A DNA stretch of 64,000 nucleotides from the NCBI RefSeq assembly GCF_003675875.1, contig NZ_ML014752.1, positions 62,001-126,000 on the forward strand, written 5' to 3'. The translations under genes were made by a program, and so were the position numbers. Of this stretch, positions 42,890 through 51,694 are shown piece after piece. Within the stretch, counting starts at the first letter, position 1, and the number at the start of each line of letters is the position of its first letter. The stretch is from Halostella limicola. Its GTDB lineage: Archaea; Halobacteriota; Halobacteria; Halobacteriales; Natronoarchaeaceae. The notes beneath the pieces are model-generated. The model was given only the letters and a program-made list of their open reading frames with translations. It was not told the origin of the DNA and searched no databases.

Positions 42890-44044
42890 TTAGTAGCCCT
42901 TCCCGAGCAGTTCGCGGGCGATGATGTTCTTCTGGATCTCGGTGGTGCCCTCGTAGATCTGGGTGATCTTGGCGTCGCGGTAGAACCGCTCGACGTCGAA
43001 GTCGTTGACGTAGCCGGCGCCGCCGTGGATCTGGACGGCCTCGTCGGCGACGTCGACGGCGACGCGGGAGGCGTACTCCTTGGCCATCGACGCGAGGGAG
43101 GTGAGCTGCTCGTCCTCGTTGTTGATGCTCCAGGCGGACTTGTACGTGAGGTTACGGGCCGCCTCGGTCTTGGTGTGCATGTCCGCGAGCTTGTGCTGGA
43201 TGGCCTGGAACTCCGAGATGGACTGGCCGAACTGCTCGCGCTCCTGAGCGTACTCCAGCGCGCGCTCGCAGGCGCCCTTCGCGATGCCGACGCCCTGCGC
43301 GGCGACCATGGTGCGGGTCTCGTCGAAGAACTGCATGAGCTGGAGGAAGCCGGCGCCGCGGGTGCCGACGAGGTTCTCCTCGGGCACGCGCACGTCGTCG
43401 AAGATCAGTTCGGCGGTGTCGCTGGCGCGGATGCCGAGCTTGCCGGTGATCTTGTCTGCCTCGAAGCCGTCGCGGTCGGACTCGACGACGATCTGCGAGA
43501 AGCCGGAGTAACGGTCGGCCGCGTCGGGGTCGGTCTGGCAGAGGACGACGTAGTAGTCGCCGACGCTCCCGTTGGTGATCCACATCTTGTTGCCGTTAAT
43601 CACCCACTCGTCGCCGTCCTTCTCGGCCTGCGTGGAGACCGAGGAGACGTCGGAGCCCACGTCGGGTTCGCTGATCGCCGCGCCCATGATGGCCTCGCCC
43701 TTCGCGACGGGTTCGAGGAACCGCTCCTTCTGGTCCTCCGTCCCGAACTCCATGATCGCGTCCCCGCCGAAGGAGGCGCTGGTGATCGAGAGGCCGATGC
43801 CGGGGTCGACGGCGAACAGTTCCTCGACGATGATCGCCACTTCGAGCGGCGAGTAGCCCGCGCCGCCGTACTCGATGGGGATGTTGGCGCCGGTCAGCCC
43901 CATCTCGGCGGCCTTCTCGATGATCTCGTGCGGGAACTTCTCCTCGCGGTCGTGTTCTTTCGCGATCGGTTCGACCTCGTTCTCCGCGAAGCGGCGCACC
44001 TCGTCGCGGATCGCCTGCTGTTCGTCGGACAGTCCGAAGTCCAT
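42890..44044 (-). CDS. Acyl-CoA dehydrogenase
   Basis: The 384-residue flavoenzyme has the family order of blocks: N-terminal helices ([20 protein letters not shown]), FAD loop ([20 protein letters not shown]), [28 protein letters not shown], and C-terminal [33 protein letters not shown] with Glu in YEGTTE as the likely catalytic base. It opens beta-oxidation by making 2-enoyl-CoA. The ATG at 44044 fits a TTTATTATTG box 19-29 bases upstream. It diverges from the fused beta-oxidation gene. Confidence 0.95.
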   Translation of the reverse strand: MDFGLSDEQQAIRDEVRRFAENEVEPIAKEHDREEKFPHEIIEKAAEMGLTGANIPIEYGGAGYSPLEVAIIVEELFAVDPGIGLSITSASFGGDAIMEFGTEDQKERFLEPVAKGEAIMGAAISEPDVGSDVSSVSTQAEKDGDEWVINGNKMWITNGSVGDYYVVLCQTDPDAADRYSGFSQIVVESDRDGFEADKITGKLGIRASDTAELIFDDVRVPEENLVGTRGAGFLQLMQFFDETRTMVAAQGVGIAKGACERALEYAQEREQFGQSISEFQAIQHKLADMHTKTEAARNLTYKSAWSINNEDEQLTSLASMAKEYASRVAVDVADEAVQIHGGAGYVNDFDVERFYRDAKITQIYEGTTEIQKNIIARELLGKGY

Positions 44045-44062
44045 GTGATGGCATTCCTTACA

Positions 44063-44073
44063 CAATAATAAAG
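44063..44073 (-). promoter_or_regulatory. TATA box for the acyl-CoA dehydrogenase gene
   Basis: Read on the minus strand, CTTTATTATTG lies 19-29 bases before the ATG at 44044. It shares a 115-base divergent region with the beta-oxidation fusion gene, so a common regulator could control both. Confidence 0.55.
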
Positions 44074-44104
44074 ACCTTTGTAACCTGAAGTGAACCCAAA
44101 TATC

Positions 44105-44112
44105 GTTTATTA
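44105..44112 (+). promoter_or_regulatory. TATA box for the beta-oxidation fusion gene
   Basis: GTTTATTA lies about 48-55 bases before the ATG at 44160, leaving a leader of about 20-25 bases that contains TGAGGT as a Shine-Dalgarno element. Confidence 0.5.
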
Positions 44113-44159
44113 CTTCTTCGAGGGAAACGTTGAAACCAGTTGCAGATGAGGTAACTCGT

Positions 44160-46136
44160 ATGGAGCTAGACGATATCAACAGCATTGCAGTTCTTGGTGC
44201 CGGGAACATGGGCCACGGAATCGCCGAAGTGGCGGCGCTCGCGGGCTACGAGGTGAACCTGCGGGACATCAAAGAGGAGTTCGTCCAGAACGGCTACGAG
44301 CAGATCGAGTGGAGCCTGAACAAGCTCGAGGAGAAAGAGCAGATCGGCGACGGCGAGGCCGACGCCGCGCTCGACCGGATCACCCCACTCGTCGACGTCG
44401 AGGAGGCCGTCGGCGACGTGGACTTCGTCATCGAGGCCGTCCCGGAGAAGATGGAGATCAAACAGGACGTGTACGGCGAGGTCGAGGAGCACGCGCCCGA
44501 CGACGCCGTCTTCGCGACGAACACGTCCAGCCTCTCGATCACGGACCTCTCCGAGGTGACCGACCGCGAGGAGCGGTTCTGCGGCATGCACTTCTTCAAC
44601 CCGCCGGTGCGCATGCAGCTGGTCGAGGTCATCTCCGGCGAGCACACCGCCGAGGAGACGCTCGACGTCACCGAGGAACTTGCCGAGGACTTCGGCAAGA
44701 CGCCTGTCCGCGTGCGCAAGGACAGCCCGGGCTTCATCGTCAACCGGATCCTCGTCCCGCTGATGAACGAGGCCTGCTGGCTCGTCCACGAGGGCGAGGC
44801 CACCATCGAGGAGGTCGACAGCACGACGAAGTACGACATGGGCCTCCCGATGGGGAGCTTCGAGCTGGGCGACCAGGTCGGTAACGACGTGAGCTACCAC
44901 GTGCTCGAATACATGCACGAGGTGCTCGGCGACGCCTACGAGCCGTGTCCGCTGCTGGAGGAGAAAGTCGAGAACGAGGAGCTCGGCAAGAAAACCGGCA
45001 AGGGGTTCTACGACTACGAGGACGGCGACGGCGCCGACATCCCCACCGACGCCGGGAGCGAGGAGATCCGCGACCGCCTGCTCGCCGTGATGGCCAACGA
45101 GGTCGCTCACCTCGTGGGCGGCGACGTGGCCGACCCCGACGCCATCGACGAGGCCGTGATGCTCGGCGCGGGCTTCCCCGAGGGGCCGGCCAAGCAGGCC
45201 GACGAGGCCGGACTCAAAGGCCTGCTGGAGACGCTCGAAAACGCCCACGAGGAGACCGGCGCGGCCCGCTACGAGCCCGCCGACTACCTCAGCGAGGCCG
45301 TCGAACAGGGCGGCTTCCGCGGCGGCAGCGAGGGCGAGGGCGACGCCTACGCCTTCGAGACCATCAGCGTCGAGGTCACCGAGGACATGGTAGGCCACGT
45401 CACCCTCGACCGCCCCCACCGCATGAACACCATCAGCGGCGACCTGCTCGACGAGCTGTCCGCCGCGGTCGACGAACTCGACGCGGACGACGACGTCCGC
45501 TCGATCCTGATCACGGGCGCGGGCGACAAGGCGTTCTCCGCCGGTGCGGACGTCCAGAGCATGGCCGCGGGCGGCGGCGACCCGCTCGAAGCGGTCGAGC
45601 TCTCCCGGAAGGGCCAGCGCACGTTCGGCAAGCTGGAGGAGTCCGACATGCCCGTCGTCGCGGGCATCGACGGCTTCTGCCTCGGCGGCGGCATGGAGCT
45701 GGCGACCTGCGCGGACATGCGCGTCGCCAGCGAGCGCTCGGAGCTCGGCCAGCCCGAGCACAACCTCGGCCTGCTGCCCGGCTGGGGCGGCACCCAGCGC
45801 CTGAAGCACATCGTCGGCGAGGGCCGCGCCAAGGAGATCATCTTCACCGCCGAGCGGTTCGACCCCGAGACGATGGAGCGCTACGGCTTCGTCAACGAGG
45901 TCGTCGCGAACGACGAGCTCGGGGACCGCGCTTACGAGCTCGCCGCCGACCTCGCCGCTGGCCCGCCCGTCGCGCAGCGCTACACGAAGCGCGCCATGCT
46001 CGCCGGTCGCGACGACACCGACGCCGGCCTCGAAGTCGAGGCGCAGGCGTTCGGCCAGCTGATGCAGACCGACGACCTGATGGAGGGCATCACGGCGTTC
46101 ATGGGCGACGAGGAGCCAGAGTTCGAGGGCAAGTAA
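44160..46136 (+). CDS. Fused 3-hydroxyacyl-CoA dehydrogenase / enoyl-CoA hydratase
   Basis: The 658-residue protein joins two beta-oxidation enzymes. Residues 1-390 are a 3-hydroxyacyl-CoA dehydrogenase (NAD motif [16 protein letters not shown]; catalytic His in [20 protein letters not shown]). Residues about 400-658 are an enoyl-CoA hydratase of the crotonase fold (oxyanion loops [11 protein letters not shown] and [27 protein letters not shown] with the general-base Glu region). Dehydrogenase-first order is common in archaea. The ATG at 44160 is chosen over TTG 44130 because a Shine-Dalgarno-like TGAGGT lies 8 bases before it. Confidence 0.95.
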   Translation: MELDDINSIAVLGAGNMGHGIAEVAALAGYEVNLRDIKEEFVQNGYEQIEWSLNKLEEKEQIGDGEADAALDRITPLVDVEEAVGDVDFVIEAVPEKMEIKQDVYGEVEEHAPDDAVFATNTSSLSITDLSEVTDREERFCGMHFFNPPVRMQLVEVISGEHTAEETLDVTEELAEDFGKTPVRVRKDSPGFIVNRILVPLMNEACWLVHEGEATIEEVDSTTKYDMGLPMGSFELGDQVGNDVSYHVLEYMHEVLGDAYEPCPLLEEKVENEELGKKTGKGFYDYEDGDGADIPTDAGSEEIRDRLLAVMANEVAHLVGGDVADPDAIDEAVMLGAGFPEGPAKQADEAGLKGLLETLENAHEETGAARYEPADYLSEAVEQGGFRGGSEGEGDAYAFETISVEVTEDMVGHVTLDRPHRMNTISGDLLDELSAAVDELDADDDVRSILITGAGDKAFSAGADVQSMAAGGGDPLEAVELSRKGQRTFGKLEESDMPVVAGIDGFCLGGGMELATCADMRVASERSELGQPEHNLGLLPGWGGTQRLKHIVGEGRAKEIIFTAERFDPETMERYGFVNEVVANDELGDRAYELAADLAAGPPVAQRYTKRAMLAGRDDTDAGLEVEAQAFGQLMQTDDLMEGITAFMGDEEPEFEGK

Positions 46137-46176
46137 GCGAAGCGAACGCGTGCCCGAGTCGAGGTTCGTCGCCGTA

Positions 46177-46206
46177 GACGAGGAGCCGGAGTTCGAGGGG
46201 AAGTGA
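46177..46206 (+). repeat. Duplicate of the 3' end of the beta-oxidation fusion gene
   Basis: These 30 bases repeat 46107-46136, the last nine codons and stop of the preceding gene, with three differences. The copy still encodes Asp-Glu-Glu-Pro-Glu-Phe-Glu-Gly-Lys followed by a stop codon, but the 70-base offset puts it out of frame with the gene. Confidence 0.85.
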
Positions 46207-46215
46207 GGCGACTGT

Positions 46216-46236
46216 CGTCGGAGCGGCGCTCCGACG
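46216..46236 (+). terminator. Hairpin downstream of the beta-oxidation fusion gene
   Basis: A perfect 9-bp stem (CGTCGGAGC/GCTCCGACG) with a three-base loop lies 80 bases past the stop codon. No T-run follows, so its role is uncertain. Confidence 0.4.
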
Positions 46237-46352
46237 CGACGAGGGCGTGAGCCGGTCGACCTCGTGCCTTTCACGTACCGAATGTAACGGATTTACGTTT
46301 TACTGACCTGTCGTCCACAAGACTTTCACCGGGGCTGTCCCGAGGCCAGGGT

Positions 46353-46868
46353 ATGCGACGATTAGCCGTCGCAGTCGCAGTGATCGCGCTCGTATCGCTC
46401 GCCGGTTGTTCCGCGATCGGCGGAGGGACGGCCGACGACGGAGCGGCCGACGGTCCCCTCGTCGAGGCCGGGGACCCGTCGGCGAACGCCACCGACGTCA
46501 CCCAGACGGTCCGGATCGAAGTCGGCGAGGCGTCGGCCGGCGAGGAGTGGGAATCGGTCGCCGTCACGTACCCCCGCGACCGGTTCTCGGTCGACGGAGC
46601 GCAACACGACGCCGTCGAGTACGGCGTCGACACGAACGGCGACGGCGAGATCGACCGGGAGTTCAACGAGACCGACGTCAGCGGCGTCAACAACAACGCC
46701 TACTCGTACGCGCTCACCCTCGAAACGGGGTACACCCTGGCGGAGGGCGACGTGATCGTCGTTCGGTATCCGACCATCGACAACCCGTCCGAACCCGGTG
46801 AGTACGACGTCGAGGTGACGGTCAACGGCGCGCAGAACGAGACTGGGACGCTCACCATCGAGGAGTAG
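46353..46868 (+). CDS. Small secreted lipoprotein
   Basis: The 171-residue protein has a signal peptide ending in the lipobox VSLAGC (Cys19), a Gly/Asp-rich linker and one beta-sandwich-like domain (VRIEVGEASAGEEWESVAVTYPRDRF, then YDVEVTVNGAQNETGTLTIEE). A Ca2+-loop-like DTNGDGEIDREF lies near residue 93. It would be anchored outside the membrane. A GTTTTACTG promoter element lies about 55 bases upstream. The function is unknown. Confidence 0.82.
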   Translation: MRRLAVAVAVIALVSLAGCSAIGGGTADDGAADGPLVEAGDPSANATDVTQTVRIEVGEASAGEEWESVAVTYPRDRFSVDGAQHDAVEYGVDTNGDGEIDREFNETDVSGVNNNAYSYALTLETGYTLAEGDVIVVRYPTIDNPSEPGEYDVEVTVNGAQNETGTLTIEE

Positions 46869-46945
46869 ACTCGACGCCGCGGTCAGCGGACGACGAGTCG
46901 ATATGGACGGTGAATCGTTCGCTCGGCGTCACCGACCGCTTTTCG

Positions 46946-47716
46946 TCAGAGTTCGTGCGCGATGTACTCGTTGAGTTCCGTGACCGCCGACGGCGAGTAC
47001 GTCCAGTAGCCGGCCCAGACGCCCGGCTCCGTCTCCGCGGCCACGAGCGCGGCGTGTTCGGTCCCGTCGTCGGACGACGCGGGGTCCGGCGGGACGTACA
47101 CGACGAACCACGCGTCGCGGAAGTCCTCGTCGTAGCCGCCGTGCATCGTCACGCCGAGGTCCCGAGGCGGCGTCCAGTCCGGAACCCCGTAGACGTGGGT
47201 GTCGACGGCGGTGCCGGCGAGCGTTTCGTAGACCCGCCTCGTCCCCCGTTCGTCGTCGATCCGGGAGAGGCGCTGGAACGACGCCCGGAGCGTCCCCTCG
47301 CCGGCTTCCCAGGCGGTCCGTTCGACGTACCGCGAGACGAGTATCAGCAGCAGCTTCTCGGTGTCCGACTGGGGGTACCCCCGGAGCGTGAACGGGACCT
47401 CGTCGAGGCCGGCGAGCACGTCCGGCACCTCGACCTCGGCGAGGTCGCGAGCCCCCGTTCGGAAGAGGTCGGAGTTCACGAGGAGGAGCGCGTCGGCGAG
47501 GGCGTCCAGCGGCGAGGTCGCGACCATTTCCCCGTCACGGACGAGCGCGACGACGTCCTCGTCGCGGTCCGGAAGGCTGCGCTCGTCGACGTCGACCGGC
47601 TGGTCCTCGAACGCGTCCTCGACCATCTCGGCGAGCGGGCGCGGCGCGGTGCGGTTTGCGACGACGAGCGACAGCGGGTCGGCGTCGAGGTCGTCGACGA
47701 ACGTTTTCAGTGTCAT
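46946..47716 (-). CDS. DICT sensory domain protein (paralogue 1)
   Basis: The 256-residue protein resembles the DICT domain, a sensory module found with bacterial diguanylate cyclases and two-component systems: SLVVANRTAPRPLAEMVEDAF, VVALVRDGEMVATSPLDALADAL, then AWEAGEGTLRASFQRLS, DTHVYGVPDWTPP and GYWTYSPSAVTEL. The same blocks occur in the protein at 50174. It has no output domain of its own. ATG 47716 is chosen because the domain begins there. It diverges from the EamA transporter gene. Confidence 0.8.
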   Translation of the reverse strand: MTLKTFVDDLDADPLSLVVANRTAPRPLAEMVEDAFEDQPVDVDERSLPDRDEDVVALVRDGEMVATSPLDALADALLLVNSDLFRTGARDLAEVEVPDVLAGLDEVPFTLRGYPQSDTEKLLLILVSRYVERTAWEAGEGTLRASFQRLSRIDDERGTRRVYETLAGTAVDTHVYGVPDWTPPRDLGVTMHGGYDEDFRDAWFVVYVPPDPASSDDGTEHAALVAAETEPGVWAGYWTYSPSAVTELNEYIAHEL

Positions 47717-47876
47717 TGGTCTGCTCCGCGACGGGATCGAGATCCGAGCGGACACAGTCGTTTGTCTGGCGACCTACAAAAACTCGGCGCACGGGAGTAC
47801 TCCGCGGGCGGCGGGACGACGGATCAGGCCCGCCGCTTTCTCCATGTTTTTGACCCCTCCCCGCGCAGTGGCGTCC

Positions 47877-48770
47877 GTGACGGACGAACGCTTCTGGGGC
47901 GCCGCGCCGGCCGCCGCCGCAGGGTTGTGGGGCGGCATGTACGTCGTGAGCAAGTGGGGGTTCTCGCACGTGCCGCCGGTGACGCTGGCGTTCCTTCGCG
48001 TGTCGCTCGCGGCTGTCGCGCTGCTCGTCATCGTGCGCGTCAGCAAGCCGGCCCGGTCGTTCTCCCGGCGTGACTGGCTGGACTTCCTCCACCTCGGCGT
48101 CTGGGTCGCCGTGACGCTCGTCACCCAGTTCGTCGGGACCGACCTGACGAACGCCAGCCAGGGGTCGCTGTTGACCGTCCTGACGCCGGTGTTCACGCTC
48201 GCGCTCGGCGTCGCGTTCCAGAGCGAGCGGCTCACCGGCCGCAAAGCGGGCGGGATGGCGCTGGCGGCCGCGGGGACCGTGCTGGTGCTGTCCGGCCAGT
48301 ACGACCTGACCCGCGTCGCCGACGGGAGCCTCGCCGGCGTCGCGCTCCTCCTGCTCGCCAGCCTCGGGTGGGCGGCCTACACGGTCGGCGGGAAGCGCCT
48401 CGTCAGGACGTACTCCGCGCTGGAGACCGCGACGTACTCCACGCTGTTCTCCGTGCCGCTGATCGGCGTCCTCGTCCCTGCGGAGGCCCTCCTGACCGAC
48501 GCGACGCCGACGGCCGTACCCCTCACCGCGGGCGTCGTCGGCGCGGTGCTGTATCTCGGCCTGCTCTCCACCGCCGCGGCCTGGTACCTCTGGTACAAGG
48601 GTCTGGAGTTCGCCGACGCCGGAACCGTCGCGGTGTTTTTCTTCGTCCAGCCGCTCGTCGGCGCGGCGCTGGGCGCGACTCTGCTCGGCGAGTCGCTCGG
48701 CCCGTGGTTCGTCGGCGGCGGCGCGGCGATGGCGGCCGGCGTTTACGCGGTGACGACGGCGAGGGCGTGA
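47877..48770 (+). CDS. EamA/DMT family transporter
   Basis: The 297-residue protein has ten predicted membrane helices in two EamA repeats (first: AAAAGLWGGMYVVSKWGF; second: LLLASLGWAAYTVGGKRL), with GTDLTNASQGSLLTVLTPVF closing the first half and GLEFADAGTVAVFFFVQPLVGAALG the second. Such transporters export or import small metabolites. The start is taken as GTG 47877 (VTDERFWG); an ATG eleven codons upstream is possible. The substrate is unknown. Confidence 0.9.
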   Translation: MTDERFWGAAPAAAAGLWGGMYVVSKWGFSHVPPVTLAFLRVSLAAVALLVIVRVSKPARSFSRRDWLDFLHLGVWVAVTLVTQFVGTDLTNASQGSLLTVLTPVFTLALGVAFQSERLTGRKAGGMALAAAGTVLVLSGQYDLTRVADGSLAGVALLLLASLGWAAYTVGGKRLVRTYSALETATYSTLFSVPLIGVLVPAEALLTDATPTAVPLTAGVVGAVLYLGLLSTAAAWYLWYKGLEFADAGTVAVFFFVQPLVGAALGATLLGESLGPWFVGGGAAMAAGVYAVTTARA

Positions 48771-48880
48771 CGGCGGCGACACGATAATGGCGGAGCGCGG
48801 TGGACGTGACGGCGCGGGCGGCCCCGAGATTCGTTCACTTTCACTAACACTTTTGTGCCGGTGCTGTGATACCGGTGCGC

Positions 48881-49627
48881 ATGAGCACGACCGTACGCGG
48901 CACGGTCCGCGGGATGGGGACCCGCGCGAACCCGGCGTTCGCCGTCGGCGCGGTGGCGGTCCCCGTCGTCGTTCTGGCGTACGCGGTGACCGGACCGCTG
49001 CAGCACCACACCTACGCGCACGTGATGGCGGGCACGCTCTGGACGGGGATCGACCTGTTCATGGCGCTGATCCTCGGTCCCGTGCTCGGCGGGCTCGACG
49101 TCGACGCGCGGGCGAGCGTCTTCGAGCGGTTCACCCCGAAGATGACGTTCCTCATGCCCACGCTGGCGACGGTCACCATCGTCGGCGGGATCACGCTCGC
49201 GGAGCGTCTGGGCTACTTCCCGCACGCGGACCCGTGGCTCGCGCTGTTCACGGCCGCGACGCTGCTGCCCGCGCTCGCGCTGATCGGCTGGCAGTTCCGC
49301 GCGTTCGGCGACCGACGCTGGCAGGCCGCTTTCGGCCTCGCGCTGGTCGGCAGCGCGGCCTATCTCGCCCGCACGCTGCCGGAGTTCGCCATGACGCGCC
49401 CGGTTATCGCCGTGACACTGGTCGTCGTCGCGGCGCTCGCCGTGCTCGGGTTCGGCGTCCTGATGCCCGGCGAGGTGCGCATATACCGCGAGATGGTGTC
49501 GAGCGACCCCGACCCCGAGGTGATCAGCCGCATCGGGATGCGGAACGCGAAGCTCAGCGGCGTCCAGGGCGTCCTCCAGCTCGCCGTCATCGCCGTCATG
49601 GTGTATCTGCGCTGGGGAGGGTTCTGA
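48881..49627 (+). CDS. Multi-pass membrane protein of unknown function
   Basis: The 248-residue protein has about seven hydrophobic helices with His-containing loops (GPLQHHTYAHVMAGTLWTGIDLFMALILGPVLGG) that could bind metal or haem, and a cytoplasmic loop IYREMVSSDPDPEVISRIGMRNAKLSG before the last helix. The early Trp-Thr-Gly-Ile-Asp block resembles DUF2269-like families, but I am not sure. It precedes the Cys-rich gene at 49699 on the same strand, separated by a strong inverted repeat. Confidence 0.78.
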   Translation: MSTTVRGTVRGMGTRANPAFAVGAVAVPVVVLAYAVTGPLQHHTYAHVMAGTLWTGIDLFMALILGPVLGGLDVDARASVFERFTPKMTFLMPTLATVTIVGGITLAERLGYFPHADPWLALFTAATLLPALALIGWQFRAFGDRRWQAAFGLALVGSAAYLARTLPEFAMTRPVIAVTLVVVAALAVLGFGVLMPGEVRIYREMVSSDPDPEVISRIGMRNAKLSGVQGVLQLAVIAVMVYLRWGGF

Positions 49628-49643
49628 TACCGCCGAGCCGGCG

Positions 49644-49695
49644 CCGGGCTAGGGACCGCGCCACCGGCGTTTTGGTGCCGCGGTCCCTAGCCCGG
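49644..49695. promoter_or_regulatory. Perfect 17-bp inverted repeat ending three bases before a start codon
   Basis: CCGGGCTAGGGACCGCG at 49644-49660 is exactly complementary to 49679-49695. Inside, CACC/GGTG adds 4 bp after one mismatch, leaving an eight-base loop that contains TTTT. The hairpin sits between the membrane protein stop (49627) and the ATG at 49699. It could be a terminator for the first gene, an operator, or an RNA structure hiding the start. Confidence 0.8.
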
Positions 49696-49698
49696 TCC

Positions 49699-50130
49699 AT
49701 GTACACGGGGAAGACGGAGAAGCCGTGCTGTCTCTGCGACGACCCGTCGATCAGCGCGCGCATCGACCTGCCGCCCCGGGCCGTGCAGCTGCTGAAGCAC
49801 AGTGACCCCATCGCGTGGCGCGACATCGTCGGGGAGGTGTCCATCTACTTCTGCGCGGACGACTGGGAGACCGTCAAGGAGCTGGTGCTGGAGACGGGGA
49901 TGAGCCCGCTCTCGCGGTGCAACGTCGCCCGCGCCTCCTTCGACCTCCGCGAGGACTTCGAGGCGCTGCTGAACGAGACGCGGGCGGAGCCGGACCAGCG
50001 ACCGGTCGAGCGGGAGTTCCGCGAGCGGAGCGATGCCGCGCTGGCCGACCCCGACGCGGCGTCCGAGCGCGAACTGGTCGAGGCGCGGGTCGTCAGGTGG
50101 GCGCTCAAGGACCTCGCCGACGAGGCCTGA
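49699..50130 (+). CDS. Cys-containing protein of unknown function
   Basis: The 143-residue protein starts MYTGKTEKPCCLCDD with a CxxC-like metal motif, has further Cys in IYFCADDW and SRCNVARA, and a C-terminal half of charged helices. Four spaced Cys positions suggest a zinc- or iron-binding domain. The ATG at 49699 follows directly after a perfect 17-bp inverted repeat. The DICT gene at 50174 follows 43 bases after its stop on the same strand, so the two may be cotranscribed. No family was recognised. Confidence 0.75.
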   Translation: MYTGKTEKPCCLCDDPSISARIDLPPRAVQLLKHSDPIAWRDIVGEVSIYFCADDWETVKELVLETGMSPLSRCNVARASFDLREDFEALLNETRAEPDQRPVEREFRERSDAALADPDAASERELVEARVVRWALKDLADEA

Positions 50131-50173
50131 CCCGCCCACAGGTTATTACCGTTCGACGCGTAGGAGCGCCCGA

Positions 50174-50902
50174 ATGTCGCTCCGGGACGTGGTGCGAGAC
50201 GTGGAGGACCGGCGCAAGACCCTGACCGTCTTCAACCCGCGGCAGGGGGACGGGTTCGTCGACGACCTCCGGTCGTACTTCGAGCGCCAGAACGTGACCG
50301 TCCGGGCGGAGGAGACCGACACCGGCCGCCCGACGGACTTCGCGGTGCTGCGTCGGGGCGACGAGGTCCTCACGACGACGCCCGCGGACGCGCTCGCCGA
50401 CGCGGTGGCGTCGCCCGCGACGAGCGACGACGGGGACGGCGCCGACGGCTCGGTCCGCACCGACGTGTTGCGGTACCTGAACGAGACGACGTTCACCGCC
50501 TACGGCGTCGACCGGATGCTGACGGCCTCGCGCGAGATCGAGGACCGCGCCTGGCGCGTCGGCGAGGGCCGCCTCCACGCCGGGTTCCAGTACGTCTCGG
50601 TGCTCGACGGGGAGACGGACGTGTACGGCAACCTCGCGGAGCGGCCGATCGACGTCCACGTCTACGCCGCTCCGGACGAGGCGCCGCCCTCGCTGGCCGG
50701 CGTCTCGGTCCACGTCGAGAGCGCGGACGAGATCGAGCGCACCTGGTTCGTCGCCTTCGACGGCGGCGGCTTGGACGACCAGAAGTGCGCGCTCCTGGCC
50801 GAGGAGCGCGGCGACCGCAACTTCTACGGGTTCTGGACGTACGACCCGGCGATCGTCGACCGGATCGTCGACCACCTCGAACGGCGGTACGTCGGTCGGT
50901 GA
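50174..50902 (+). CDS. DICT sensory domain protein (paralogue 2)
   Basis: The 242-residue protein matches paralogue 1 in block order: TLTVFNPRQGDGFVDDLRSYF, FAVLRRGDEVLTTTPADALADAV, AWRVGEGRLHAGFQYVSVL, DVHVYAAPDEAPP and FYGFWTYDPAIVDRI. The differences are large outside the blocks, so duplication is old. It precedes the HalX response regulator on the same strand, suggesting a sensor input to that system. It has no output or membrane domain. Confidence 0.82.
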   Translation: MSLRDVVRDVEDRRKTLTVFNPRQGDGFVDDLRSYFERQNVTVRAEETDTGRPTDFAVLRRGDEVLTTTPADALADAVASPATSDDGDGADGSVRTDVLRYLNETTFTAYGVDRMLTASREIEDRAWRVGEGRLHAGFQYVSVLDGETDVYGNLAERPIDVHVYAAPDEAPPSLAGVSVHVESADEIERTWFVAFDGGGLDDQKCALLAEERGDRNFYGFWTYDPAIVDRIVDHLERRYVGR

Positions 50903-51085
50903 ACGGGCGAGTGCGGCCGAGCAGTTCGGTCCCGCCCGCGGAGAACCGGACCTCCGTCGGCCGGGCGACCGCGTTGCGAAGGCCCGGACCGGACGACGGT
51001 CGCCCCCTGTCGGGCCGCGGCATTTATCACTCATTGATTCCTTGCTCTCAGTAACCGAGAACGTGACTCGGATCCCGACCCAACC

Positions 51086-51658
51086 ATGTCCGATGACTCT
51101 CTCGAAGTACTCGTCGTAGACGACGAATCGCGCCTTGCCGATCTGTTCGCCGCCTGGCTCGGGAGCGAGTGGAACGTCGAGACGGCGTACGACGGCGAAG
51201 CCGCGCTCGAACGAATGACCGAGTCGGTCGAACTCGTCCTCCTCGACCGGCGGATGCCCGGTCTCTCCGGCGACGAGGTCCTCGAACGGATCCGAGAGGA
51301 GGGCTACGACTGCCGCGTCATCATGGTGACCGCGGTCGACCCCGACTTCGACATCATCGAGATGGGCTTCGACGACTACCTCGTCAAGCCGGTCTCGAAG
51401 GAGGACCTGCTCGACATCGCGGAGAAGATGGAGACCCGGTCGACCTACGCCGCGGAGGTACAGGAGTACTACGCCCTGACGTCGAAGAAGGCGCTTCTGG
51501 AGTCCGAGAAGTCCGAGCGCGACCTGGAGGAGCGCGAGGAGTACCGGGAGCTCTGCGAGCGGGTCGACGAACTCGAGGAGCGCGTCGACGACGCGATGTC
51601 GGGGCTCTCCGACCACGACGACTTCGTCGGGGCGTTTCAGGACCTCCCCGGCGAGTGA
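51086..51658 (+). CDS. Response regulator with HalX domain
   Basis: The 190-residue protein has a receiver domain with the acidic pair VVDDES, phosphoacceptor Asp54 (VLLDRRMPGL), Thr82 (MVTAVD) and Lys101 (LVKPVS), followed by a helical HalX domain (KKALLESEKSERDLEEREEYRELCERVDELEERVDDAM), an output module found mostly in haloarchaea. A CATTTATCA promoter lies about 60 bases upstream. It converges with the histidine kinase gene at 51695, 36 bases apart, and that kinase is the most likely partner. Confidence 0.94.
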   Translation: MSDDSLEVLVVDDESRLADLFAAWLGSEWNVETAYDGEAALERMTESVELVLLDRRMPGLSGDEVLERIREEGYDCRVIMVTAVDPDFDIIEMGFDDYLVKPVSKEDLLDIAEKMETRSTYAAEVQEYYALTSKKALLESEKSERDLEEREEYRELCERVDELEERVDDAMSGLSDHDDFVGAFQDLPGE

Positions 51659-51694
51659 TCGCCCGGCTCCTCGCCGCTTTTCTCGCCGCGTCCC

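Noticed and set aside
44166-46274. Long antisense frame opposite the beta-oxidation fusion gene
   Set aside because: The forward strand encodes both enzyme domains with all motifs; the reverse is a composition effect.
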